Source: Fidelibacterota bacterium (lineage in GTDB: Bacteria > Fidelibacterota > UBA2242). From it: a DNA stretch of 34,474 nt. This document shows, one piece after another, positions 1-8,355 of the stretch. Both the position numbers and the translations under genes were made by a program. The notes beneath the pieces are model-generated. The model was not told the origin of the DNA and made no database searches. It saw nothing but the letters and a program-made list of their open reading frames with translations. The stretch is taken from the NCBI GenBank assembly GCA_028719225.1, contig JAQUKI010000003.1, positions 1 to 34,474 of the forward strand. Direction: 5' to 3'. Positions within the stretch are counted from its first letter, which is position 1; every line of letters starts with the position of its first letter.

Positions 1-1
1 G

Positions 2-352
2 GATATTGTCTTCATGCTCCTCTTCTTCTTCATGTCGGTAACAACGATGAAAGATTTTGAGGGATTGAATGTCATTTTGCCCTTTGCTAAACAGATAGAA
101 AAACTCGGTTCAGATACGCACGTCACAACTCTCTGGGTCTCCAAGGAAGGTATGTTATCTGTTGATGGAAAATTGATAAATCTCAATTCAATTCGAACAA
201 TATTTTATGAAAAACGAACCGCCGATCCGCAATTGACGGTTTCGATTCGCGCGGACGCTCAGGCTACAATGGACATGATGCACAAGGTTCATAAAGAATT
301 AAGATTAGCGGATGCTTTAAAAATCAATTACTCGGCCAATAGAGCAATTTAA
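2..352 (+). CDS. exbD: Biopolymer transport protein ExbD/TolR family (5' truncated by window edge)
   Basis: Frame is open to the window edge (DIVFMLLFFFMSVTT..., the end of the single N-terminal TM helix). C-terminal 'VSIRADAQATMDMMHKVHKELRLADALKINYSA' is typical of ExbD. Followed at 12 bp by tonB. Confidence 0.85.
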   Translation, partial: DIVFMLLFFFMSVTTMKDFEGLNVILPFAKQIEKLGSDTHVTTLWVSKEGMLSVDGKLINLNSIRTIFYEKRTADPQLTVSIRADAQATMDMMHKVHKELRLADALKINYSANRAI

Positions 353-363
353 GGAGAGTCAAA

Positions 364-1035
364 ATGATCATTAGAGTCAATCCGGAATACAGTTTAAAAT
401 TACGATACAATTATTTACTCAGAATTGGACTGGTCGGCTCTCTGTTACTGACGGTCTTCATATTTGCAGCTTTTCCGAGATTTCAGGAAACCGCTGCTGC
501 TATAAAAAAAGTGGATTTCGTCATGGAAACCACCGATGTGCCAATCATTGAACAGAAGATCGATCAGGCGGCCGCGCCAACCCGACCGGCAATCCCGGTC
601 GAATCGGAGAATGAAGACTTTTCCGAAGACATTACGATCGATGAAACGACCGACCTGAGCGAATATCAGGCTTGGGAAGCACCGCCGCCGCCGCCGGAAC
701 AAAAAGACGATTCAGATGGCCCGAGAATCCGGTTTATCCCTTACGAAAAAGCTCCGGAACCGCTCGGTGGATTTGCCGCGATTCAGGCAAACGTCATTTA
801 CCCGGAGATTGCTCAGGAAGCCGGTATCGAAGGCACTGTAATCGTTCAGGCATTTGTCAATGAATTCGGAATTGTTGCAGAAACCGTCGTTCTTAAAGGC
901 GTTCCAAACACCGGTCTTGACGAAGCCGCCTGTGCCGCAATCAAGAAGACCAGGTTCAAACCGGCGCAACAAAGAGACCAGAATATCGGCGTATATATTT
1001 CAATCCCGGTTATTTTCAAGATCAAGTCGAACTAA
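364..1035 (+). CDS. tonB: Energy transducer TonB family protein (paralog 1)
   Basis: N-terminal TM segment, Pro-rich linker (APPPPPEQ), C-terminal TonB domain (YPEIAQEAGIEGTVIVQAFVNEFGIV...GLDEAACAAIKKTRFKPAQQRD...VYISIPVIFKI). SD 'ggagag' upstream. Confidence 0.92.
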   Translation: MIIRVNPEYSLKLRYNYLLRIGLVGSLLLTVFIFAAFPRFQETAAAIKKVDFVMETTDVPIIEQKIDQAAAPTRPAIPVESENEDFSEDITIDETTDLSEYQAWEAPPPPPEQKDDSDGPRIRFIPYEKAPEPLGGFAAIQANVIYPEIAQEAGIEGTVIVQAFVNEFGIVAETVVLKGVPNTGLDEAACAAIKKTRFKPAQQRDQNIGVYISIPVIFKIKSN

Positions 1036-1056
1036 GTTTCGCAAAATAGCATTATC

Positions 1057-1089
1057 AAGAGGCGATCAAAATGGTCGCCTCTTTTTTAT
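1057..1089 (+). terminator. Rho-independent terminator after tonB paralog 1
   Basis: AGAGGCGA..TCGCCTCT hairpin followed by TTTTTTATTTT. Confidence 0.85.
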
Positions 1090-1100
1090 TTTAAAAAACT

Positions 1101-1130
1101 ATTGACATTCAGATGTCAATCCCGTATCAT
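1101..1130 (+). promoter_or_regulatory. Sigma70-like promoter with an embedded perfect inverted repeat (candidate operator)
   Basis: TTGACA (1102-1107), 17-nt spacer, TATCAT (1125-1130). Perfect 8-bp dyad ATTGACAT-TCAG-ATGTCAAT at 1101-1120 covers the -35 element. Confidence 0.65.
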
Positions 1131-1165
1131 GTATTTGTAAGGATTCGACGAAAGGAGTTAGAATC

Positions 1166-1231
1166 TTGAAAGGCAAACTAAAAAAGACAGAAAAACGACC
1201 TGAAACCAATTGTGTTTTAACCAACATTTAA
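1166..1231 (+). CDS. Putative leader peptide/small ORF (21 aa, TTG start) upstream of tonB paralog 2
   Basis: Strong SD AAAGGAG (1151-1157) 8 nt upstream of TTG. ORF reads MKGKLKKTEKRPETNCVLTNI*, ending just before the tonB2 SD. Not in the supplied ORF track because of its length. Confidence 0.35.
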   Translation: MKGKLKKTEKRPETNCVLTNI

Positions 1232-1244
1232 AGAGGGAGTGGTT

Positions 1245-1913
1245 ATGATTCGGATTAACCCAAAATTCAGTCTTAAGTTGCGGTATGGTTTTTTGCTGAG
1301 AATTGGATTGGTGACTGTACTTTTATTACTCATCATCATATTAATCGCTTTTCCGAGATTCAAACAGACGGCGCTGGCAAATAAATCTCCAGAGCTTCCC
1401 CCGGATTTTTTACCTCCGTTACCACCCATCGCGAATAATATTGATACGCCAAAACCACCGGAAAGACCGGCAATTCCAGTGCCGTCTTTTACAGAGGATT
1501 TTATTGATGATGTTCCAAATCTACCAATGAATTTCGAAGATTATATTCCATTGAATTATCCGCCGGAGCCACCGGAACCGATCGAATCGGGAACTAATCG
1601 ACGCGAAATTTTCATTCCTTATGACGAAGCGCCGGAACCAATTGGCGGTATACAATCGATTCTTGAAAATGTTAAATATCCACCCATGGCAATCGATGCG
1701 CAAATTCAGGGAACGGTATTCGTCAGGGCATTTATCAACGAGCGAGGCATCGTCACTGAATGTAAAGTTGTTCGCGGCATTCCGAACACCGGTCTTGACG
1801 AAGCCGCTTGTGCCGCCGTATTCAAGACAAAATTCAAACCGGCGAAGCAGAGAGACAAGAACGTCGGCGTCTACATGTCAATTCCCATCGTATTCAAAAT
1901 CAAAGATAGTTAA
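1245..1913 (+). CDS. tonB: Energy transducer TonB family protein (paralog 2)
   Basis: Same architecture as paralog 1 (MIRINPKFSLKLRYGFLLRIGL...; FIPYDEAPEPIGGIQSI...GTVFVRAFINERGIV...GLDEAACAAVFKTKFKPAKQRD). The ATG at 1245 matches the paralog 1 start better than the GTG at 1239. Confidence 0.92.
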   Translation: MIRINPKFSLKLRYGFLLRIGLVTVLLLLIIILIAFPRFKQTALANKSPELPPDFLPPLPPIANNIDTPKPPERPAIPVPSFTEDFIDDVPNLPMNFEDYIPLNYPPEPPEPIESGTNRREIFIPYDEAPEPIGGIQSILENVKYPPMAIDAQIQGTVFVRAFINERGIVTECKVVRGIPNTGLDEAACAAVFKTKFKPAKQRDKNVGVYMSIPIVFKIKDS

Positions 1914-1938
1914 ATCTTTCAGCGCAATATTTCAAGCA

Positions 1939-1970
1939 AGAGGCGATCAAACACGGTCGCCTCACTTTTT
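1939..1970 (+). terminator. Rho-independent terminator after tonB paralog 2
   Basis: GAGGCGA..TCGCCTC stem then a T-tract (cacttttt). Sequence closely resembles the terminator at 1057-1089. Confidence 0.75.
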
Positions 1971-2067
1971 ACGCTGCGCTGTTTTCCTACCACATGAAAT
2001 AGTTTGACATTTATTCGGGAAGGCCGTAAAATCGGTCGTCTGAAAAAGAAAAAACGAGAGAATATTT

Positions 2068-2724
2068 TTGAACGAAAACAACATAGCAAAGCATCCCAAA
2101 CGATATTCGATCACATGGAAAAGCGTCGAATCTGTGGAAAAATACTCCCAAAACCGCTATAAACATCTCGACCAACGATGGATTAGTTGGCGAGAAAAAC
2201 GGATCGTCCACCGAATATTGATTCGCCTCAAATCAACAAGCCGGACGCTTTTGGACATTCCAACCGGATATGGCCGCTTCACGGAGATTTTTCTGGAAAA
2301 CGGTTTTTCCGTGACAAACGGCGATCTGAATCTCTACGCGCTCGAATACCAGCGGAAACGACATCATGGTTCGACGCGCGTCGTCGTCTCGGATGTCAAC
2401 ACAACGCCTTTTCGGGAAAACGAATTTGATGTCGTTTTTAACTTTCGCCTGCTCCAGCACTTTAAAACCGACACCGAGCGGCGCACAACTCTCTCGGAAC
2501 TTTGTCGCGTGACAAAACACTGGGCTGTCGTATCCGTTTATATAGAATCTTCACTTCATAAACTAAATCAAAAGTTTTCTTCGCGTCCGAGAAAAATGAC
2601 GATGGCGTCCATTGAAGATTGGGAAAATGAGGTGCGTGAATCAGGTTTTAGAATCGCGGATTCATGGTGGGTTTTACGGTTTTTCCACGCCCATAAAATT
2701 TTCCTGCTGGAGAAACAGACATAA
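2068..2724 (+). CDS. Class I SAM-dependent methyltransferase
   Basis: Motif I 'LLDIPTGYGRF', later 'NEFDVVFNFRLLQHF' and 'VTKHWAVVSVY', typical of the Methyltransf_11 type. Start codon TTG, so the start is uncertain. Confidence 0.75.
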   Translation: MNENNIAKHPKRYSITWKSVESVEKYSQNRYKHLDQRWISWREKRIVHRILIRLKSTSRTLLDIPTGYGRFTEIFLENGFSVTNGDLNLYALEYQRKRHHGSTRVVVSDVNTTPFRENEFDVVFNFRLLQHFKTDTERRTTLSELCRVTKHWAVVSVYIESSLHKLNQKFSSRPRKMTMASIEDWENEVRESGFRIADSWWVLRFFHAHKIFLLEKQT

Positions 2725-2794
2725 AAAAATGTTAGCGTTGATAAACATCCAACATCGATTGATATTAACCTTGAATTCATTTCGAGTAAAAAAT

Positions 2795-4795
2795 ATGAAA
2801 AAACTAATTCTGTTTTTCGCAGTTGTTTTCTCGCTTCAGGCGGCGGAACCGATCAATTTGCCTTTCATTTTTCAACGTCCTCTGAGTTACGGAACTGTTC
2901 CGATCTCCGCAAAATGGTCGCCGGACGATGCAAAATTAGCCTTTCTCTGGAATGAAAAAGGTGAACGATTTCGGGATGTCTATGTCAAAGACATCGAAGC
3001 GTCCGGCATTCAACGGATCACATCGTTTGGAACCAATAATTCGTTGTCACCGACAGACCAAATCCGAAATCTCGTCTGGTCGCCGGACGGCAAATCTCTC
3101 GTCTTTGAATTTCAGAATAACATCTACCAAAGCGGCATTCGAAGAGACGATAAACCGGCAATCTGGATTCCGTCAGCGTCGCGTCCTGTTTTTTCACCAA
3201 ACGGAAAGTATATCATCTATGAAAAAAACTCCGATTTCTGGATACAGGAAATTACATCGGGAAAACTCACAAATTTGACGGGCGCTTCGTCCGCAGAAAA
3301 TACTCTGATAAACCATCCGTTTTTTTCCAAAACGCCTCGATTTCAATGGTCTTCTGACGATAAATCAATCGCATCTCTTGAAACCAAGGGAAAAAACGCA
3401 CCTTGTATGGTCATTCGTCAGATAGAAACGAATCAAGTGCGAGTCGTTGATGTTCGGTTCCCCATCGATGCACAATCGATCATTCGGGATTTTCAGTGGG
3501 CGCCAGACAACCAGTTCTTAGCCGTCGATGAAATCGCTGCCGACCGAAGCAAACGGTTTCTTTTACGATTCGACACAAGGCGCGGAATCGCCGATACATT
3601 ATATCGGGAAATCGCTCCGAAAAACATTGGAACGTTTGGCGGGAAAATCTTCTGGATCGAAGGCGGACTAAGCCTGTTGTTCGGTTCCTCGATCAATGGA
3701 TATGGCCATTTGTACACGATTAAGGTCGAATCCCGGATCGTCTCGGCGTTGACGCGCGGTCAATTCGATGTGATCGATTATTCAGCCGAAAACCGAAACC
3801 AAAAAATATTTTACACTTCGGATGAAGTCGCAACCGAGACGCATATCTTCAGTATCGATCCCGCGACGGACAAGTCTGAAAAGCTGACATTCCGAAACGG
3901 CGTTCATTCGTTCACGCCCTCTAATTCCGGCGAAAAGATCGCTGAAGTCTTTTCAAGTTTTCAACAGGTTCCGGAATTATATTGGTCGAACGCTTTACCA
4001 AACAGCAAGATGATCGCCATCACCCAATCGACTTCCCCGAAGATGGAAGATTATCGGATGAAATTGCCTTTGACCAAATCCGTCCGCAATCCGCAAACCG
4101 GACGTTTGATCTATTATCATCTGTGGTTGCCCGAAAAAAACCTCGTTTCATCTAAGTACCCTGTCATCCTGAATGTATCCGAAGAAACTCGATCCCATAA
4201 AATCCGCAACGCATGGAGCATCAACGGTTTGGTCAATCAATGTCTCTGCGATCAAAAATTCATCGTTGCCGAAATGACAGTCCGCTTGATAGATGCAGAT
4301 TCGATCCAGTACTCTATTTCCGATATGAAAACAGTTTTAAACGAGATCAGTACATACGATTTCGCCGACGTAAATCGCGCCGGCATTCTGGGAACGCACT
4401 TCGGCGGGTATGACGTTGCCGTTACCATGTTCGCCACACCAGAACTGTTTAAGGCAGGCGTCGCGATCACGGCGCTTCCCGAATGGCAGGAAGATTTCCC
4501 AGCAAGTAAGCCGGAGATTTTACCATTTCTGTTCGATCATATCGATACCGAAAAAGTTCCGGAAAGACTGAATTCTTACCCAGATCTCACCGGTCATTTA
4601 CTGTTCGCTCAAGGCAATATGAGCAGTATCGAAGCACTTTTGCCGACTGCAACGCTTACACAAAAAATGACGGAAGCGCAGAAACGCCTCGATTTTATCT
4701 TTTATCCGTGGAAAGATCAATATCTCGAACCCGACGAAACCACAATCGATCTGTATCAAAAGGTTTATGAATATTTTCGCAGGTATTTAAGATAG
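2795..4795 (+). CDS. S9 prolyl oligopeptidase/DPP4-like protein, predicted catalytically inactive, secreted
   Basis: Signal peptide MKKLILFFAVVFSLQAAEP starts at ATG 2795 (the ORF track extends artificially to 2612). Beta-propeller repeats (SPDGKSLVFEF, SPNGKYIIYE, APDNQFLAVDE) then an S9 alpha/beta-hydrolase-like C-terminus. Catalytic motif reads GTHFGGY in place of GxSxGGY. Confidence 0.8.
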   Translation: MKKLILFFAVVFSLQAAEPINLPFIFQRPLSYGTVPISAKWSPDDAKLAFLWNEKGERFRDVYVKDIEASGIQRITSFGTNNSLSPTDQIRNLVWSPDGKSLVFEFQNNIYQSGIRRDDKPAIWIPSASRPVFSPNGKYIIYEKNSDFWIQEITSGKLTNLTGASSAENTLINHPFFSKTPRFQWSSDDKSIASLETKGKNAPCMVIRQIETNQVRVVDVRFPIDAQSIIRDFQWAPDNQFLAVDEIAADRSKRFLLRFDTRRGIADTLYREIAPKNIGTFGGKIFWIEGGLSLLFGSSINGYGHLYTIKVESRIVSALTRGQFDVIDYSAENRNQKIFYTSDEVATETHIFSIDPATDKSEKLTFRNGVHSFTPSNSGEKIAEVFSSFQQVPELYWSNALPNSKMIAITQSTSPKMEDYRMKLPLTKSVRNPQTGRLIYYHLWLPEKNLVSSKYPVILNVSEETRSHKIRNAWSINGLVNQCLCDQKFIVAEMTVRLIDADSIQYSISDMKTVLNEISTYDFADVNRAGILGTHFGGYDVAVTMFATPELFKAGVAITALPEWQEDFPASKPEILPFLFDHIDTEKVPERLNSYPDLTGHLLFAQGNMSSIEALLPTATLTQKMTEAQKRLDFIFYPWKDQYLEPDETTIDLYQKVYEYFRRYLR

Positions 4796-4899
4796 ACGGA
4801 GTCTTAAGGGCATTTGGCGCTAAAGCGTTCTATCATAATTAAAAATCCGCCAGATGATAAATGATCGTCGAAATATACTTAATCTACCTAATCCATTCT

Positions 4900-5217
4900 T
4901 CAGTTTGGAAGCGAACCGGATGGAACTGGCGGGAAACCGGTTTGTGAATCCTTGTCCGGGAGGACAATTTCGCCGAACTTCGATTCGAATTTTGAGATAT
5001 TTTCCTGAAGCGTAAATAGAAGTGTTTTCGCGTGAATTGGCGTCATGATGATGCGACTCTGAACGACGGCTTTTGGCGCGCCGGGCATCAGGCGGGCAAA
5101 ATCCAGTACGAACTCCGCCGGCGAATGTGAGATGACAGTAAAATTACTATAGTTCCCTTCGGCTTTGGATTCGGGAATTTCAATATTCAATTGTTGAGGG
5201 GCTTTTTTCTGTTCCAT
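4900..5217 (-). CDS. DUF3467-like small protein
   Basis: 'NFTVISHSPAEFVLDFARLMPGAPKAVVQSRIIMTPIHAKTLLFTLQENISKFESKFGEI' fits the DUF3467 pattern from memory. Confidence 0.7.
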   Translation of the reverse strand: MEQKKAPQQLNIEIPESKAEGNYSNFTVISHSPAEFVLDFARLMPGAPKAVVQSRIIMTPIHAKTLLFTLQENISKFESKFGEIVLPDKDSQTGFPPVPSGSLPN

Positions 5218-5243
5218 AATAGTTGTCCTGACTGTTTCGGAAA

Positions 5244-5657
5244 TTAGTATTTAGAATTTTCACCGTTATTATCGTCTTCCCATTCATCTTCGTTGGGCAG
5301 ACCGTCATTGCCAAAGAGTTTCCACGGATCTTCCGTTTCGGCTTCTTCCGTAAGGCTTTCATTGAGTTCTGTGTCGTCTTCAAATTCATCCCAGACTTCT
5401 TTCCGTTTCTCAAATTTAGATGGATCGATGTCGGGTTCATCGTAGTCTTCACGTTCGTTTTTAAGCATTTCCTGGCCATACAAGCTCATATCAAAAAAAT
5501 CAATGTCCTCGACGATGTCATGAAACACCAGAAGTTCCAGAAAATCGAGGTATTTCGGATCGCGGAGATTGATCTTACAATGCGGGCAGATGAGCGATTT
5601 CTTTAATTCTTCCTCTTTTAGCGGAACATTACACTCGGGACATACTAAATCTTCCAT
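5244..5657 (-). CDS. Zinc-ribbon, acidic protein of unknown function
   Basis: N-terminal CPEC...CPHC pair of CxxC motifs followed by a strongly acidic tail (DFEDDTELNESLTEEAETEDPWK..EDEWEDDN). SD upstream (ggagtt). Confidence 0.7.
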   Translation of the reverse strand: MEDLVCPECNVPLKEEELKKSLICPHCKINLRDPKYLDFLELLVFHDIVEDIDFFDMSLYGQEMLKNEREDYDEPDIDPSKFEKRKEVWDEFEDDTELNESLTEEAETEDPWKLFGNDGLPNEDEWEDDNNGENSKY

Positions 5658-5724
5658 ACTAACTCCTCTTCAATGATGGCGGTAAATATAATCTTCGATG
5701 TTTTATCCGTCAAGACATATTTTT

Positions 5725-6267
5725 TCATCTCGCTTCCCTCGTAAGAATCCGAATCTGATCGGTTAAAAGTGACTTGATGCGCTGATAACTGGGTTCGATC
5801 ACATCTTCACTCTTCTTGATCGACAGGTTGAAGATCGATGCCGTTGCCGGTGTATGAAATCCGATACGCATCGTCGCTCCGCAGTTATAAACCAGATACG
5901 CATTAGTCGGACTTGGATCGGACGACAGATCCACCGCCGCCGCATATTCATACTGAAAAACATCCTGAGTCAGATGGCCGAACGGCAGGCGGGATTCATC
6001 CAGATCCGAGTTGAGAATCGGAAAAAACAGGGAAAGATCGATATTTTTCAGGATTGGAAAAAAGGATTGATAAACGCATACTTTTATAAAAAGCGCATTC
6101 TCGATAATAAATGAGAAAAGCATCCGCTGGGCGATCTGAAATTCGTCCGGATCGAACGGCAGACAGATGAGCAAATACTTTTTATCGCGCTTCGGTTTTT
6201 CACCGGTCAAGTCATAAAGCGAAGCGCGGCGGAGTATCCGGTTTGCAGTTTTTTGTGTAACACTCAT
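5725..6267 (-). CDS. Conserved-looking hypothetical protein, possibly DUF6913/GT9-N-terminal-like
   Basis: 180-aa ORF in the same orientation as the two preceding genes. 'AAAVDLSSDPSPTNAYLVYNCGATMRIGFHTPATASIFNLSIK' is weakly reminiscent of those folds. Confidence 0.55.
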   Translation of the reverse strand: MSVTQKTANRILRRASLYDLTGEKPKRDKKYLLICLPFDPDEFQIAQRMLFSFIIENALFIKVCVYQSFFPILKNIDLSLFFPILNSDLDESRLPFGHLTQDVFQYEYAAAVDLSSDPSPTNAYLVYNCGATMRIGFHTPATASIFNLSIKKSEDVIEPSYQRIKSLLTDQIRILTREAR

Positions 6268-6495
6268 CTCAATTGTCCAAATATTTCTTCTCGTTCAACT
6301 CGAAACAATCACGATTTAAATCTGAAAAATCTGTCCGAAGATAAGAGATTACTTGAAAAAAACAAATGGTTTCTCAAACCTTCCGGTAACTCATTTCGAT
6401 TCTACCAGAGAGTTTTTCATTTGTTTCATTCTTTCGATTCGATTAAGATAACAACGCAACCTTGACACCGTAGAATTTTTCTGAAGGAGTAACTG

Positions 6496-7122
6496 ATGCG
6501 ACGTTTCCGATCAAACATCACGGTTCAAATCGGATTGATCATTCTGGTTCTTGCTTGTTTTGCCGGCGCCCAGACCGATCTCGCCGAACTTAAAATGATC
6601 ATTCCCGATATTGAATTGGACATCCGGTATGCGACGACCCATAATTTCGTCGGACAGGTTCTTTACCCGTCCGCTCGTTGTTTTCTCGTTCGGGACGCTG
6701 CAATCGCGCTGAAAGACGTTCAGGCGGATTTAAAAACGAAAGGCTACAAACTGAAAGTTTTCGATGGTTATCGTCCGCTCTCCGTCCAATGGCGTATGTG
6801 GGCCATTATGCCGAATCCCAGTTTTGTCGCAGATCCGAAAACCGGTTCCCGCCACAACAAGGGTTATGCGGTGGATTTAACTCTGATCAGTATCGACGGT
6901 GATTCGGTTGAGATGCCGACGCCTTACGACGATTTTACGGAAAAAGCCAGCCGCAGTTATCAGAATCTTCCCGAGTCGGCGCTGAAAAACCGGCAACTTC
7001 TGGAAGACACGATGAAGGCGCACGGATTTACCGGCATGTCCAGCGAATGGTGGCACTTCGACTATCAGGGCTACCAAGACAAACCGAATCTGGACATTCC
7101 AATCGATCAGGTTTTAGAATGA
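6496..7122 (+). CDS. ddpX: Secreted D-alanyl-D-alanine dipeptidase, VanX/DdpX-type (M15D)
   Basis: Signal peptide; DGYRP, SRHNKGYAVDLTL (Zn-binding HxxGxAxD) and EWWHFDY motifs all intact. SD gaaggag upstream. Confidence 0.9.
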   Translation: MRRFRSNITVQIGLIILVLACFAGAQTDLAELKMIIPDIELDIRYATTHNFVGQVLYPSARCFLVRDAAIALKDVQADLKTKGYKLKVFDGYRPLSVQWRMWAIMPNPSFVADPKTGSRHNKGYAVDLTLISIDGDSVEMPTPYDDFTEKASRSYQNLPESALKNRQLLEDTMKAHGFTGMSSEWWHFDYQGYQDKPNLDIPIDQVLE

Positions 7123-7129
7123 GGTTATC

Positions 7130-8344
7130 ATGATTTTAAAACCGGCCTTTAGAAAATTACTGATCGGGCTATTTTGTCTGACATTCATTTTCGGGCAATC
7201 GCTGGTTGCAGGAGATCATCTCGTGAGCGGTCAAGCCCAGAACGCCGGATTCAATCTTGAAAAACTCCGGCGCGTCGATGCGGTGATTCAACAACATATA
7301 TCGGATGGAAAAATCCCCGGCGCGACTTTACTCGTCGCACGGAAAGGCTACATCGCCTATCGAAAAGCATATGGCAACGCACAAATAACGCCGACTGTCG
7401 AGAAAATATCCGAAGAGACGATTTTCGACATGGCTTCCTGCACGAAACCGGTCGCGACGGCGTCATCGATCATGCTTCTCGTCGAAGAAGGAAAACTCCG
7501 GCTTTTGGATCCAGTAAAACAGTTTATTCCGGAATATACCGACTTTGTCGATTCCGCCGGAAATACTGGTGATCCGATCCGGATTTACCATTTATTGACA
7601 CACACTTCCGGCTTGCCGCCTTACACCGACGTTTCTGCACTCAAGGCTCAATTCGGCTCGCCGTGTCCCGAACAGGTCATTCAAAAAATCGCGACGATAA
7701 AAAAGCAGAATCCTACCGGAACCGTTTTCGATTACAGTTGCCTCGGATATATCACGCTTGCGGAAATAATTCACCGGATGACCGGCAAAACAATCGATGA
7801 ATTTTCTCAGGAACGCATTTTTACGCCGCTTGGCATGAAAAACACAATGTTCTGCCCACCGGAAAAATTCCTGCCGCGCATTGCGCCGACCGAAGTGATT
7901 GACGGAAAGCCGCTAAGAGGATTCGTTCACGATCCGCTCGCTCAACTCATGGACGGAAAATCCGGAAATGCCGGATTGTTTTCGACAATCGACGACATGG
8001 CGATCTTCTGTCAAATGCTGTTAAATGGCGGAACGTACGGCGGGATTCGTCTTTTCTCTCCGCTGACAGTTCAGGCGATGACATCGGTCTATTCCGATCT
8101 TGCCTTCGCAGGACGCGGACTTGGCTGGGATTTGAATTCGGCGTACAACTCGAATCTCGGCGATCTCTTTCCCGAAGGAACGTTCGGTCACACCGGTTTC
8201 ACCGGCACGTCGATCTGCGTCGATCCCAAAACCGAAACGATCGTCATTTTACTAACCAACGCCGTTCACATTCCGACCGGTAACGCTATCCGGTTACGAT
8301 CACTGGTCACAAACATCGTCGCGTCGAGTATTGTGAAATTTTAA
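7130..8344 (+). CDS. Secreted serine hydrolase, beta-lactamase family (class C-like)
   Basis: Signal peptide; SxxK motif 'SCTKP', 'YSCLGY' at the YxN position, 'HTGFTGT' as the KTG-like box. Follows ddpX by 7 bp. Confidence 0.85.
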   Translation: MILKPAFRKLLIGLFCLTFIFGQSLVAGDHLVSGQAQNAGFNLEKLRRVDAVIQQHISDGKIPGATLLVARKGYIAYRKAYGNAQITPTVEKISEETIFDMASCTKPVATASSIMLLVEEGKLRLLDPVKQFIPEYTDFVDSAGNTGDPIRIYHLLTHTSGLPPYTDVSALKAQFGSPCPEQVIQKIATIKKQNPTGTVFDYSCLGYITLAEIIHRMTGKTIDEFSQERIFTPLGMKNTMFCPPEKFLPRIAPTEVIDGKPLRGFVHDPLAQLMDGKSGNAGLFSTIDDMAIFCQMLLNGGTYGGIRLFSPLTVQAMTSVYSDLAFAGRGLGWDLNSAYNSNLGDLFPEGTFGHTGFTGTSICVDPKTETIVILLTNAVHIPTGNAIRLRSLVTNIVASSIVKF

Positions 8345-8355
8345 TAGCATTCGAC

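Noticed and set aside
2612-2794. N-terminal 61-codon extension of the S9-like ORF overlapping the methyltransferase
   Set aside because: A clear signal peptide begins at ATG 2795. The extension overlaps the upstream gene out of frame.
4796-4899. Possible hairpin CATTTGGCG..CGCCAGATG between convergent genes
   Set aside because: Large loop, a mismatch and no clear T-tract; weak as a terminator.
7130-8344. 'YSC' in place of YxN in the class C-like hydrolase as evidence of inactivation
   Set aside because: Residue variation at the third position is common in this broad family, and the SxxK and HTG motifs are intact. Not strong enough to call inactive.
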